Assembly (NCBI RefSeq): GCF_003478035.1
Contig: NZ_QUEP01000028.1
Span: forward strand, 1 to 14,905
Reading direction: 5' to 3'
DNA length: 14,905 nucleotides
Source: Clostridium sp. OF03-18AA
GTDB taxonomy: Bacteria; Bacillota; Clostridia; Lachnospirales; Lachnospiraceae
A program made the translations under genes and the position numbers. Below, piece after piece: positions 1 through 6,429 of the stretch; positions within the stretch are counted from its first letter, which is position 1; each line of letters begins with the position of its first letter. The notes beneath the pieces were generated by a model. The model saw only the letters and a program-made list of their open reading frames with translations. It did not search any database and had not been told where the DNA came from.

Positions 1-66
1 ACCGCCCTTTGGAGAAGTGGAATTTAAATTTTCATTTTAGGTTGCAGTCATAAAATTAAAAAAAGA

Positions 67-95
67 TTGCTATTTTCGGAGATGCTGAGTATAAT
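67..95 (+). promoter_or_regulatory. Sigma-A type promoter before hairpin-rich RNA
   Basis: A -35 box TTGCTA (67-72) and a perfect -10 box TATAAT (90-95) are separated by 17 bp. Transcription would start near 102, just before the first of a chain of hairpins. The -10 lies in a 15-bp string, AGTATAATATAAGTA (88-102), that recurs exactly at 1293-1307, also as a promoter core. Confidence 0.55.
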
Positions 96-101
96 ATAAG
101 T

Positions 102-314
102 ACCAAGAGAGAAATCTCTTCCTGATTTCAGGACACGAAGCATAAGGTGTTTGCTTCCGTTGCGCTGGCAACGTTAAAACTTTGCGCTTACTCTTCAGCC
201 AGAGGATAATCAAGCCGGATAGGTGAAATGCCTGTGATTTGGTGGCAAAGCACCATAATGAAACCAGTTTTATGAGAACTATGGAGAAACCTTTGATACA
301 AAGGTTTCTCTTTT
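102..314 (+). ncRNA. Candidate structured small RNA, about 210 nt
   Basis: The stretch has its own promoter, its own terminator and no credible ORF. By eye it folds into consecutive local hairpins: 105-110/115-120 with a GAAA tetraloop, 121-124/129-132, 137-142/152-157, 158-163/168-173 with a four-base loop, 191-194/201-204, a two-part stem 208-211/236-239 enclosing 219-223/231-235, and 241-244/251-254. The terminator stem 284-294/300-310 closes it. So many short perfect stems in 210 nt suggest a functional RNA. I do not recognise it as a known riboswitch, 6S RNA or intron. It could instead be an untranslated leader or attenuator for the gene starting at 330. Confidence 0.4.
284..314 (+). terminator. 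Intrinsic terminator before the PBECR4-like gene
   Basis: A perfect 11-bp stem (284-294 with 300-310), a 5-nt loop GATAC and a TTTT tail (311-314). It sits 15 nt before the start codon of the following gene, so that gene would be expressed either by leaky termination or from a separate promoter. Confidence 0.75.
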
Positions 315-329
315 ACGTTAAGGGGAAAT

Positions 330-1004
330 ATGAAATGTACGGCGCGGAATATAAGAATATTGACGTCTGAGGAAATGTTAACTATATTGCGTAAAAGCGC
401 AACTTTATATTCGGAATACGTTGATACTACCTTATTGTTCATATTTAGAAAGAGCAAGTCAGATTCCTATGACTATTATGAAGTTCGATTTGGTAAGAAT
501 AATTTCATGCATTTGGCAGGGATAAAGAGTGAGTCGCTAAATGCTAATGAATTTTATGAAGCTTGTATATCGGGAGAAATTACCAGGGAGCAGTGTAAGC
601 CACGGAGAGATGCAAGCACCATGTATTCCAAAATAGGAGTAATGGAGAAAATATTGGATCTGAGAAATAGTAAGTGTTATAAAATTGGAGAAAAAGATTT
701 AGTAACACGAGACAATGACTTTGAAATGGCTACTGGAAATTCAACAGGGGTAATAGGATACGATTCACGAATAAAGAAAAAAGGAACTAATCAGGTTGAC
801 CGGACAAAGGCGCCTGTTCCAACGACATTACTGAACAGTGCTATTACGAATTATTGCTCAGATCCACAGAAGATTATGTTTATTTTACAAAAGACAGATG
901 TTGATGATACATATAATAAATTGTTTTACGAAATAAAGAAAGATCTGTTTCAAATAGAAAAAGAGGGCTTCACAGATGCGTTGAAATCATTGATTTCATT
1001 GTAA
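330..1004 (+). CDS. PBECR4-like predicted nuclease-fold protein (hypothetical)
   Basis: A 224-aa soluble protein with no signal peptide or membrane segment. The start ATG follows AGGGG at 321-325. Residues about 15-110 fit the pattern I associate with PBECR4, a phage- and element-associated domain of the Barnase/EndoU/ColicinE5/RelE fold group: a leading helix, a Y-x-V-x-F strand, then NNFMHLAGI (around residues 57-65), then a helix with EFYEACISGEIT. The H in MHLAG is the most conserved-looking position. The C-terminal half is basic, then acidic and helical, and I do not recognise it. Catalysis has not been shown for most members of this family. It lies at the end of an integrated element, directly behind a terminator-capped structured RNA, so a toxin or anti-phage role is possible but inferred. 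The assignment rests on recalled family motifs. Confidence 0.5.
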   Translation: MKCTARNIRILTSEEMLTILRKSATLYSEYVDTTLLFIFRKSKSDSYDYYEVRFGKNNFMHLAGIKSESLNANEFYEACISGEITREQCKPRRDASTMYSKIGVMEKILDLRNSKCYKIGEKDLVTRDNDFEMATGNSTGVIGYDSRIKKKGTNQVDRTKAPVPTTLLNSAITNYCSDPQKIMFILQKTDVDDTYNKLFYEIKKDLFQIEKEGFTDALKSLISL

Positions 1005-1271
1005 TGATCAATTTGTATTTATTTGGGGAAATAATTCTTAATTGAGAAAAGTCAACTGGGCACCGAGAAAAGTCAATTGAACATGCAGGAAACTCAACTC
1101 ATGGAAAGAAAAGTCAATTCATATTGAGGCGATGGGAATGGTGCTATATATATTTAATTCACTTTTAACTTGAAATAAGATGAAATGAAAAAATCCTAAT
1201 TCAACAAACGAGTTAGAAATGAATTAGAATCGAGTTAAACACAAAAATAAGAGGATGTAGTCAAAAAAGCA
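1005..1271. other. AT-rich non-coding stretch after the PBECR4-like gene
   Basis: No gene is supported here. It holds the iteron-like array, an inverted pair CTAATTC/GAATTAG (1196-1202 and 1221-1227) with a direct GAGTTA repeat beside it, and nothing that resembles a terminator for the preceding gene. Confidence 0.4.
1044..1120 (+). repeat. Four iteron-like direct repeats, 20-21 bp period
   Basis: A 15-bp unit GAGAAAAGTCAAYTG occurs at 1044-1058 and 1065-1079, with weaker copies at 1086-1100 (11 of 15) and 1106-1120 (13 of 15). The spacing is 21, 21 and 20 bp, so every copy faces the same side of the helix. Such arrays are transposase-binding ends (IS21-family termini carry multiple repeats), integrase arm sites or replication iterons. 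No istA/istB or replication gene is present nearby. Confidence 0.55.
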
Positions 1272-1300
1272 TCGACATCCGGCTCCGTCCACAGTATAAT
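1272..1300 (+). promoter_or_regulatory. Second promoter with the same 15-bp core
   Basis: TCGACA (1272-1277), a 17-bp spacer and TATAAT (1295-1300). The -10 is embedded in AGTATAATATAAGTA (1293-1307), identical to 88-102. It would transcribe the 1308-1560 stretch, which holds only a 41-codon ORF and GC-rich inverted repeats, up to the tRNA fragment. Confidence 0.45.
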
Positions 1301-1347
1301 ATAAGTAATCTAATAAGAAAACAGAGTTATCATTGTTACGGTAGCAG

Positions 1348-1473
1348 ATGGAAATGGTAGCCAGAGTTGTGAACTCGATGGAACTCAATAGTTATCGCCT
1401 CAGGGTGCTCCGAGCACCCGACGAGCACCCAAAATGGGCTTGGCAGGGGTTAACACAGGTTTTCTTATTTTGA
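1348..1473 (+). CDS. Possible small ORF, 41 aa, unknown
   Basis: An open frame from ATG 1348 to TGA 1471, starting MEMVARVVNSMELNS and containing RVLRAPDEHPKWAWQ. No clear Shine-Dalgarno precedes it. The RVLRAPDEHP segment is encoded exactly by the GC-rich inverted and direct repeat at 1403-1430, so the ORF may simply be a by-product of a DNA or RNA structure. It lies downstream of a good promoter. I do not recognise it. Confidence 0.2.
   Translation: MEMVARVVNSMELNSYRLRVLRAPDEHPKWAWQGLTQVFLF
1403..1430 (+). repeat. GGGTGCTC hairpin with duplicated arm
   Basis: GGGTGCTC (1403-1410) is followed by its reverse complement within CGAGCACCC at 1411-1419 and again at 1422-1430, so one left arm can pair with either of two identical right arms. 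It is markedly more GC-rich than its surroundings. Confidence 0.5.
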
Positions 1474-1561
1474 CTGGGATTGACAAAATGGTTAGTAAAA
1501 TCAAGGCTTTCCTTGACTTATATGAACACAGCTTGACAGCGGTTTATATCGCCAACCTGTG

Positions 1562-1606
1562 CTCCTAAGCGTGGGGTCGGAGGTTCAAATCCTCTTATGG
1601 ACGCCA
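1562..1606 (+). other. 3' half of tRNA-Arg(CCT): attachment-site scar
   Basis: Positions 1562-1606 read as the 3' half of a tRNA: anticodon loop CTCCTAA (1562-1568, anticodon CCT), 3' anticodon-stem strand GCGTG, variable loop GGGTC, a five-pair T arm around TTCAAAT (1579-1595), acceptor strand TATGGAC (1596-1602), discriminator G and encoded CCA (1604-1606). The 5' half is absent. The bases where the 5' anticodon stem should be (CTGTG, 1557-1561) pair with the 3' strand at only one of five positions, there is no D arm, and no GTCCATA acceptor strand lies upstream. Homology therefore begins inside the anticodon loop, a standard crossover point for tyrosine integrases. By this geometry the inserted element lies to the left and the old chromosome to the right. 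Confidence 0.75.
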
Positions 1607-1615
1607 GTGAACAAC

Positions 1616-1653
1616 GCCGAAAGCCTTTGTTTTCAAGGGTTTTCGGCTTTTCT
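1616..1653 (+). terminator. Terminator downstream of the tRNA remnant
   Basis: A 14-bp stem with two G-T pairs (1616-1629 with 1634-1647), a TTTT loop and a T-rich tail (1648-1653). It presumably once terminated the intact tRNA-Arg transcript, and its position 10 nt after CCA supports the tRNA reading. Confidence 0.8.
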
Positions 1654-1896
1654 TATATAAAAAGCTACGAAAAAGCTCTTTCACTGTATGAGATAAAATT
1701 CTACTCCAAAATTTGATTTTTGACAAGCACTCCAGAATCGAACGGTTGTTATAAGACAAAATCGCCAGCTAATTTTTAGCAGAAAACGGGCTGTTCTTGC
1801 TAATGAAAATGCCCTTCCTGCTAATCAGCCCCAAAATCGTGCCAAAAATCCAGCTAATCAAAAAAGGCGGATGTTTTGAGTACCATGCTGTTATAG
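1654..1896. other. Non-coding stretch with scattered GCTAAT motifs
   Basis: No gene is supported. GCTAAT occurs at 1768, 1799, 1820 and 1853, the first as a small hairpin (GCTAA/TTAGC, 1768-1780). The spacings of 31, 21 and 33 bp are not periodic enough to call an array. Confidence 0.35.
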
Positions 1897-1905
1897 CAGA
1901 TAAAA

Positions 1906-2261
1906 TTGAATATCGTTATATACATAGAGCGTCTATTTGCCCCGTATTGGGGATGGATGATCTCTACATCAGAATTATCTCAGGAACTAAGTGTTCCATC
2001 CAGTTATATTCCAAAAATAACAAAAAAATTAAAACAAGCAGGAATCATAAAAGCCTGTGAAGGGATAAAGGGTGGATATCAGATTGCAAAACAGCCAGAG
2101 AATATATCTTTAAGGGATGTGATATCGTGTACAGAATCCACCATGGCAATTAGCAGGTGCCTGGAAAAAGAGGGAGGTTGCTCCAAAAATTATATAGCCT
2201 GGGAAACCCGGAGATGGCGGCGTTGCTGACGAGTCTGGCGAAGAGCTTGAAAGCTGAATAA
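1906..2261 (+). pseudogene. Decayed Rrf2-family transcriptional regulator
   Basis: The frame from TTG 1906 to the stop at 2229 encodes a 107-aa product whose middle matches an Rrf2 winged helix: ISTSELSQELSVPSSYIPK (helix-turn-helix), KLKQAGIIKACEGIKGGYQ (wing) and a C-terminal part with cysteines in SRCLEKEGGCSK, like the Fe-S-binding cysteines of IscR/NsrR relatives. The usual start and first helix are missing: an in-frame stop lies at 1894 and the first 20 codons do not fit the family. The usual end (roughly CPV and a final helix) is also missing. After about 2200 the frame is lost, and a different reading gives NPEMAALLTSLAKSLKAE with a stop at 2259-2261. Rrf2 proteins are normally about 130-160 aa. 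It is probably non-functional and a remnant of chromosomal deletion. Confidence 0.65.
2205..2261 (+). pseudogene. Orphan C-terminus NPEMAALLTSLAKSLKAE, copy A
   Basis: Eighteen codons plus a stop, out of frame with the preceding Rrf2 remnant. A diverged copy at 8593-8646 gives NPEMAALLTSLAKSIKM. The first ten differences I can align are mostly at third codon positions (AAC/AAT, GCG/GCA, GCG/GCT, GCG/GCA), so the segment evolved as protein-coding sequence. I do not recognise the parent family. Confidence 0.45.
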
Positions 2262-2287
2262 AAATATAATAATGGAAATAGAACAGA

Positions 2288-2337
2288 GTCTACTGGAATT
2301 AGGAGAAATCCAGATGTGGGTGGACTTTTTTTGATGG
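2288..2337 (+). terminator. Terminator after the Rrf2 remnant
   Basis: An outer stem AGTCTAC/GTGGACT with an inner TGGAATT/AAATCCA pairing, ending in a run of seven T before 2337. It isolates the remnant from the cardiolipin synthase gene. Confidence 0.7.
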
Positions 2338-2573
2338 AAAATAATGTACATAAGATATATTTAAAGTTATAATTAAGGTAAATACCTTTTGTATGTAGTG
2401 TTAGGTCAATTTTATATTAAAAATGCTGGAATATACCCAGAAAATAATGTAGTCCTTGAAAGTATGATTATATGTGAATTTGAAACAAAACAATAGAAGG
2501 GGAACGAATCAATTATCAAAATAAATAGTATTTTGAATATAGAGCTGACGTAGAAAGAAGAGGTGGAATACAT
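2338..2573 (+). promoter_or_regulatory. Cardiolipin synthase upstream region with palindrome
   Basis: No gene is supported. The best promoter-like feature is TATAAT at 2368-2373, 17 bp after a weak TGTACA (2345-2350). Immediately after it lies the perfect palindrome AAGGTAAATACCTT (2375-2388), well placed to be an operator over the transcription start. Transcripts would have a leader of about 195 nt. The ribosome site for the next gene is AGGTGG at 2561-2566. Confidence 0.3.
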
Positions 2574-4133
2574 ATGAAGCAAGATACCTTAGAAGGAAAA
2601 GCAAAAACAAAAAATGGAATAAAACGATTGTGCTTTTCCATAATCTGCATTCTTTTGGAAGTGATTTTTATTATTACTATCGTAACACGCTTGAATGAAT
2701 ATGCAGAAATCATAAATTTATTTACCAGAATTTTAAGTGGAATCTTAGTTTTGAGATTGTATGCGTCAGATAAGACATCTTCTATGAAAATGCCTTGGGT
2801 CATTTTAATTCTGATTTTCCCAATTATGGGTGTAGGCCTGTATTTATTGATTGGCTTGAATGGTGGCACGCATAAAATGCGTGAGCGATATGCAGAAATT
2901 GATAGCAAATTGTTACCAATGCTTCCAGATAATCAGGAGTGTTTAAGCAGAATAAAAGAAAAGATTCCGAAAGCAGGAAATATTGCAAGTTACATACAAA
3001 GAAATTCGCGGTATCCAATCTATCAGAATACGGATATCAAGTATTTTGATGAAGCAGTGAAGGGATTAGAGGCACAGCTTGAAGAACTTGCGAAAGCACA
3101 AAAGTTTATCTTCATGGAATATCATGCGATAGAAGATGCTGAAGCTTGGCATAAGATTCAAGATGTTCTGGAAGAGAGAGTAAAAGCCGGTGTGGAAGTC
3201 AGGGTATTCTATGATGATATGGGGTCTATAGGTTTTATTAACACAGATTTTGTAAAAAAGATGGAGAGTATAGGAATTCATTGTCGTGTATTCAATCCAT
3301 TTGTGCCAGGCTTAAATCTATTTTTGAACAATCGTGATCACAGAAAAATAACAGTAATTGATGGAAAAGTTGGATTTACAGGTGGATATAATCTTGCAAA
3401 TGAATACTTTAATTATACGCATCCGTATGGGCAGTGGAAAGATACCGGTATCCGTTTAGAAGGAGATGCTGTTCAGTCACTTACAGTGACATTTTTAGAA
3501 ATGTGGAATGCTGTTAGTGAAAAAGCTACGAATGATACTGATTTTAGTAAATACATTATTCATTACGATTATAAAGCACAGCAAACAGGTTTTGTTCAGC
3601 CTTATGCAGACAGTCCTATGGATAATGAGCAGGTCGGAGAAGAAGTTTATATCAGTATGATAAATAAGGCCGAAAATTACTGTTGGTTTATGACACCATA
3701 TCTAATTATAACAGACGAAATGACACATGCGTTATGTCTGGCTGCTAAGCGAGGGGTAGACGTAAGAATTATCACACCAGGAATTCCTGATAAAAAATTC
3801 ATTTATAATATAACTCGCTCTTTTTATCATGGATTGGTTAAACATGGAGTGCGAGTTTATGAATGGACACCAGGATTTTGCCATGCGAAAATGAGTATAG
3901 TGGATGACTGTATGGCAACCTGTGGAACAATCAATCTGGATTATAGAAGCTTATATCATCATTTTGAAAACGGCTGTTTTATGGCAGATTGTCAGGCAGT
4001 TGTGGAAATTAAAAATGATCTGATAAGAACGATGGGAGAATGTCGTGATGTAACAGATCAATATTGTACTGGGCGCAGTGCATATTTGCGACTGGGACAA
4101 TTATTTATGAGATTATTTGCTGGATTGTTATAA
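2574..4133 (+). CDS. cls: Cardiolipin synthase
   Basis: A 519-aa membrane enzyme that joins two phosphatidylglycerol molecules into cardiolipin and glycerol. The N-terminus carries two or three hydrophobic segments (about residues 18-38, 46-62 and 73-93), the PLD_N-type membrane anchor typical of bacterial Cls. Two phospholipase-D catalytic motifs of the form H-x-K-x4-D follow: HRKITVID with H256, then GFTGGYN, and HAKMSIVD with H437, then CGTINLDYRS. Length and domain order are normal for the family (about 480-520 aa), and both active-site copies are intact. The start ATG has AGGTGG seven bases upstream. It has its own terminator at 4145-4186, so it is probably transcribed separately from the following operon, which contains a second PLD-fold enzyme. 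Confidence 0.92.
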   Translation: MKQDTLEGKAKTKNGIKRLCFSIICILLEVIFIITIVTRLNEYAEIINLFTRILSGILVLRLYASDKTSSMKMPWVILILIFPIMGVGLYLLIGLNGGTHKMRERYAEIDSKLLPMLPDNQECLSRIKEKIPKAGNIASYIQRNSRYPIYQNTDIKYFDEAVKGLEAQLEELAKAQKFIFMEYHAIEDAEAWHKIQDVLEERVKAGVEVRVFYDDMGSIGFINTDFVKKMESIGIHCRVFNPFVPGLNLFLNNRDHRKITVIDGKVGFTGGYNLANEYFNYTHPYGQWKDTGIRLEGDAVQSLTVTFLEMWNAVSEKATNDTDFSKYIIHYDYKAQQTGFVQPYADSPMDNEQVGEEVYISMINKAENYCWFMTPYLIITDEMTHALCLAAKRGVDVRIITPGIPDKKFIYNITRSFYHGLVKHGVRVYEWTPGFCHAKMSIVDDCMATCGTINLDYRSLYHHFENGCFMADCQAVVEIKNDLIRTMGECRDVTDQYCTGRSAYLRLGQLFMRLFAGLL

Positions 4134-4144
4134 GAATTTAGTGA

Positions 4145-4186
4145 AACGACCTTTCAAAAAATAGTTGATTTTGAGAGGTCGTTTTT
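4145..4186 (+). terminator. Terminator after cls
   Basis: A 15-bp stem with one G-T pair (4145-4159 with 4169-4183) and a run of T at 4182-4186. It separates cls from the second PLD-type gene. Confidence 0.85.
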
Positions 4187-4254
4187 GTTATGTCTGATTG
4201 CCGGTACAGGAAATTTACATGGATAAAATTAATTCTGTTGAGGTAAAATTGAGG

Positions 4255-4282
4255 TTGACTTTGTATTGTATAGACATAGGAT
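4255..4282 (+). promoter_or_regulatory. Promoter of the PLD-RR-HK-FUSC operon
   Basis: TTGACT (4255-4260), a 16-bp spacer and TAGGAT (4277-4282), 23 bp before the start codon at 4306. The strong -35 with a poor -10 suggests an activator-dependent promoter, possibly the target of the operon's own response regulator. No clear direct repeat of an OmpR-type site is visible. Confidence 0.45.
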
Positions 4283-4305
4283 GAAAAAAAGTCAGGTGAT
4301 GTGCG

Positions 4306-5739
4306 ATGGGAAAACGTAAGATATGTAAAATTGTTTTTGTTATACTGTCAATTTTTTTATGTGTGGCTTTTTATGAATTATTTGGAATCTGTATTGCATA
4401 TAAAAAACAGCCGGAAGTGTCTAATACCATCAAAAAAGAAACACAAAATGATTCGTGGAACGAACGCAGCGAGAATATGGAACGAGCAGTGATCATAGAA
4501 AAAAATCCAGAAGCACTTTTACAAAGAGTGCGTTTGATCCGAAATGCAAAAGAAGACATTATTCTTTCTACTTTTGCATTTCAATCAGATGAAAGTGGAA
4601 AATTGATCTTAGGAGCACTGCATGATGCGGCAGACAGAGGTGTGCATGTTCGTCTGTTAGTAGATGGAATGGAGAGCTGGGTTGATATGGAAGGCAATCC
4701 GTATTTCTATGGATTGTCTTCCCATGAGAATGTTGAAATTAAACTGTATAATAAGGCCAATCCGTTGAAACCATGGAAGATGATGGGGAGAATGCATGAT
4801 AAATATTTGATTGCAGATGGTAAGACATATATTCTTGGTGGAAGAAATACATACAATTATTTCCTGGGTGATTTTCTGGGACATAAGAACTATGACAGAG
4901 ATGTGTTAGTGGTTTGCGATGAACCTGAGAAAGAAAATTCAGTTAACCAGTTGTTAGAGTATTTTGAAACCATATGGAATCAGGAAGACAGTGGTTATTT
5001 TCATAACAATAAAAAACTGGCAAATAGAAAATCTGTAAAGAACGCAGTTTTAGAGCTGCAGAACGGCTATCAGAAATATTTTGAAGAGAATAAGGAAAGA
5101 ATCTGCGATACCGATTACACGGACGAAACTTTTGAGACAGAAAAGATTGCATTAGTGTCAAATCCTATCCACACAGGTCCCAAGGAACCAGTAGTCTGGT
5201 ATCAACTGGGAGAACTAATGAAAAATGCAAAAGAGCGCGTGAAAATTCATACACCATATATTATCTGCAATGATATGATGTATAATACATGGAAAGAGAT
5301 TGCGGAGAGAGTTCCGGATTTTTCTATCATGACCAATTCGGTTGCCAACAATGGAAATCCGTTTGGTTCTGCTGATTATGCGAGAAACAGAAACAGAATT
5401 TTAAATACAGGAATTGATATCTGGGAGTATGAAGGCGGCTATTCTTACCACGGAAAAAGCATCCTGATTGATGATGATCTATCCGTAATCGGTTCCTTTA
5501 ACATGGATATGAGAAGCACGTATCTGGATACGGAACTGATGCTTGTAATACGTAGCAAAGAGATTAATAAACAGTTGGAAGAAGGCATGATGGAATATGA
5601 AAGAGTGTCCCGACAGGTATTGGAAGATGGAACCTATCGTGATCCGTATCATGTAGAGCCAATTGAATTGACAAAGAAGCGTCAGAGAAACGTACTTTTG
5701 GTACAGCATCTGCTTGGATGGGCAAGATATCTGTTCTGA
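4306..5739 (+). CDS. Membrane-anchored phospholipase D-fold phosphatidyltransferase
   Basis: A 477-aa protein with one N-terminal transmembrane anchor (about residues 8-31) and two PLD catalytic motifs: HDKYLIAD with H164 followed by GGRNTYNY, and HGKSILID with H382 followed by GSFNMDMRS. The layout (single anchor, no PLD_N double helix) is closer to the YmdC/ClsC type than to classical Cls, so it may be a cardiolipin synthase using other donors, or another phospholipid transferase. AGGTGA six bases upstream supports this ATG. It is the first gene of an operon: the response regulator starts 18 nt after its stop. Co-transcription with a two-component system and a FUSC protein suggests a role in membrane remodelling under stress. 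The PLD fold is certain; the substrate is not. Confidence 0.85.
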   Translation: MGKRKICKIVFVILSIFLCVAFYELFGICIAYKKQPEVSNTIKKETQNDSWNERSENMERAVIIEKNPEALLQRVRLIRNAKEDIILSTFAFQSDESGKLILGALHDAADRGVHVRLLVDGMESWVDMEGNPYFYGLSSHENVEIKLYNKANPLKPWKMMGRMHDKYLIADGKTYILGGRNTYNYFLGDFLGHKNYDRDVLVVCDEPEKENSVNQLLEYFETIWNQEDSGYFHNNKKLANRKSVKNAVLELQNGYQKYFEENKERICDTDYTDETFETEKIALVSNPIHTGPKEPVVWYQLGELMKNAKERVKIHTPYIICNDMMYNTWKEIAERVPDFSIMTNSVANNGNPFGSADYARNRNRILNTGIDIWEYEGGYSYHGKSILIDDDLSVIGSFNMDMRSTYLDTELMLVIRSKEINKQLEEGMMEYERVSRQVLEDGTYRDPYHVEPIELTKKRQRNVLLVQHLLGWARYLF

Positions 5740-5757
5740 TAAAGGAGGAAGAAGATT

Positions 5758-6429
5758 GTGTTTCAAATATTAATTGTAGAAGATGATAAAGAATTAAGCC
5801 AGCTATTCCAAAAAGTGCTTGAGAAGAATGGATATCAGGTCAAAAGTGCATCGGATGGAGCACTGGCATTAGAAATATTGGATAAAGAGTATATTGATCT
5901 GATTATTTCTGATATTATGATGCCGGTTATGGATGGTTATGAACTGGTGTCGGAACTCCGTTCAGCAGGATATCAGATACCGGTACTTATGATCACTGCG
6001 AAAGGTTCCTTTGATGATATGCGCCAGGGATTTCTTTCGGGAAGTGACGATTATATGGTAAAACCGGTAAATGTGAATGAAATGGTTTTAAGAGTCGGAG
6101 CACTGCTTCGCCGTGCACAGATACTGAATGAACACAAAATTGTGATCGGTTCAACAGAGTTTGATTATGATACAATGACGGTTACAACTGATAAGGAAAG
6201 TCTTGTTTTGCCTAAAAAAGAATTCCTGCTTTTATATAAGCTTGCAGCTTCGCCAGGCAGAACATTTACAAAACAACAGTTGATGGATGAAGTATGGGGA
6301 TACGAGACGGAGGCAGACCCACATACGATAGAGGTACATATAGGAAGAATCAGGGAGCGTTTGAAAGATAACCCTGATTTTGAAATCGTAACAATGCGTG
6401 GAATTGGATACAAGGTGGTGAAAAAATAA
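5758..6429 (+). CDS. OmpR/PhoB-family response regulator
   Basis: A 223-aa DNA-binding response regulator. The receiver domain (1-115) shows the acidic pair D9-D10, phospho-acceptor D52 in SDIMMP, T80 and K102 in MVKPVN. The winged-helix output domain (about 128-223) ends with the usual RGIGYKVVK. It starts with GTG, directed by a strong AAAGGAGG at 5741-5748. The stop overlaps the kinase start in TAATG, so the pair is translationally coupled. The likely role is phosphorylation-dependent control of this operon and perhaps of cls. All signature residues are present, so it should be functional. Confidence 0.93.
   Translation: MFQILIVEDDKELSQLFQKVLEKNGYQVKSASDGALALEILDKEYIDLIISDIMMPVMDGYELVSELRSAGYQIPVLMITAKGSFDDMRQGFLSGSDDYMVKPVNVNEMVLRVGALLRRAQILNEHKIVIGSTEFDYDTMTVTTDKESLVLPKKEFLLLYKLAASPGRTFTKQQLMDEVWGYETEADPHTIEVHIGRIRERLKDNPDFEIVTMRGIGYKVVKK

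Noticed and set aside
102..314. Known riboswitch or group II intron fragment
   Set aside because: I could not match the conserved cores I know for common riboswitches, nor an intron domain V; I kept it only as an unidentified structured RNA.
1768..1858. Four GCTAAT motifs as a possible repeat array or CRISPR-like structure
   Set aside because: The repeat is only six bases and the spacing is irregular (31, 21, 33); no array is supported anywhere in the window.
1797..2060. 87-codon frame over the start of the Rrf2 remnant
   Set aside because: The Rrf2 homology lies in the other frame; this one has no ribosome site or protein-like features apart from a short stretch that could be a frame-shifted Rrf2 start.
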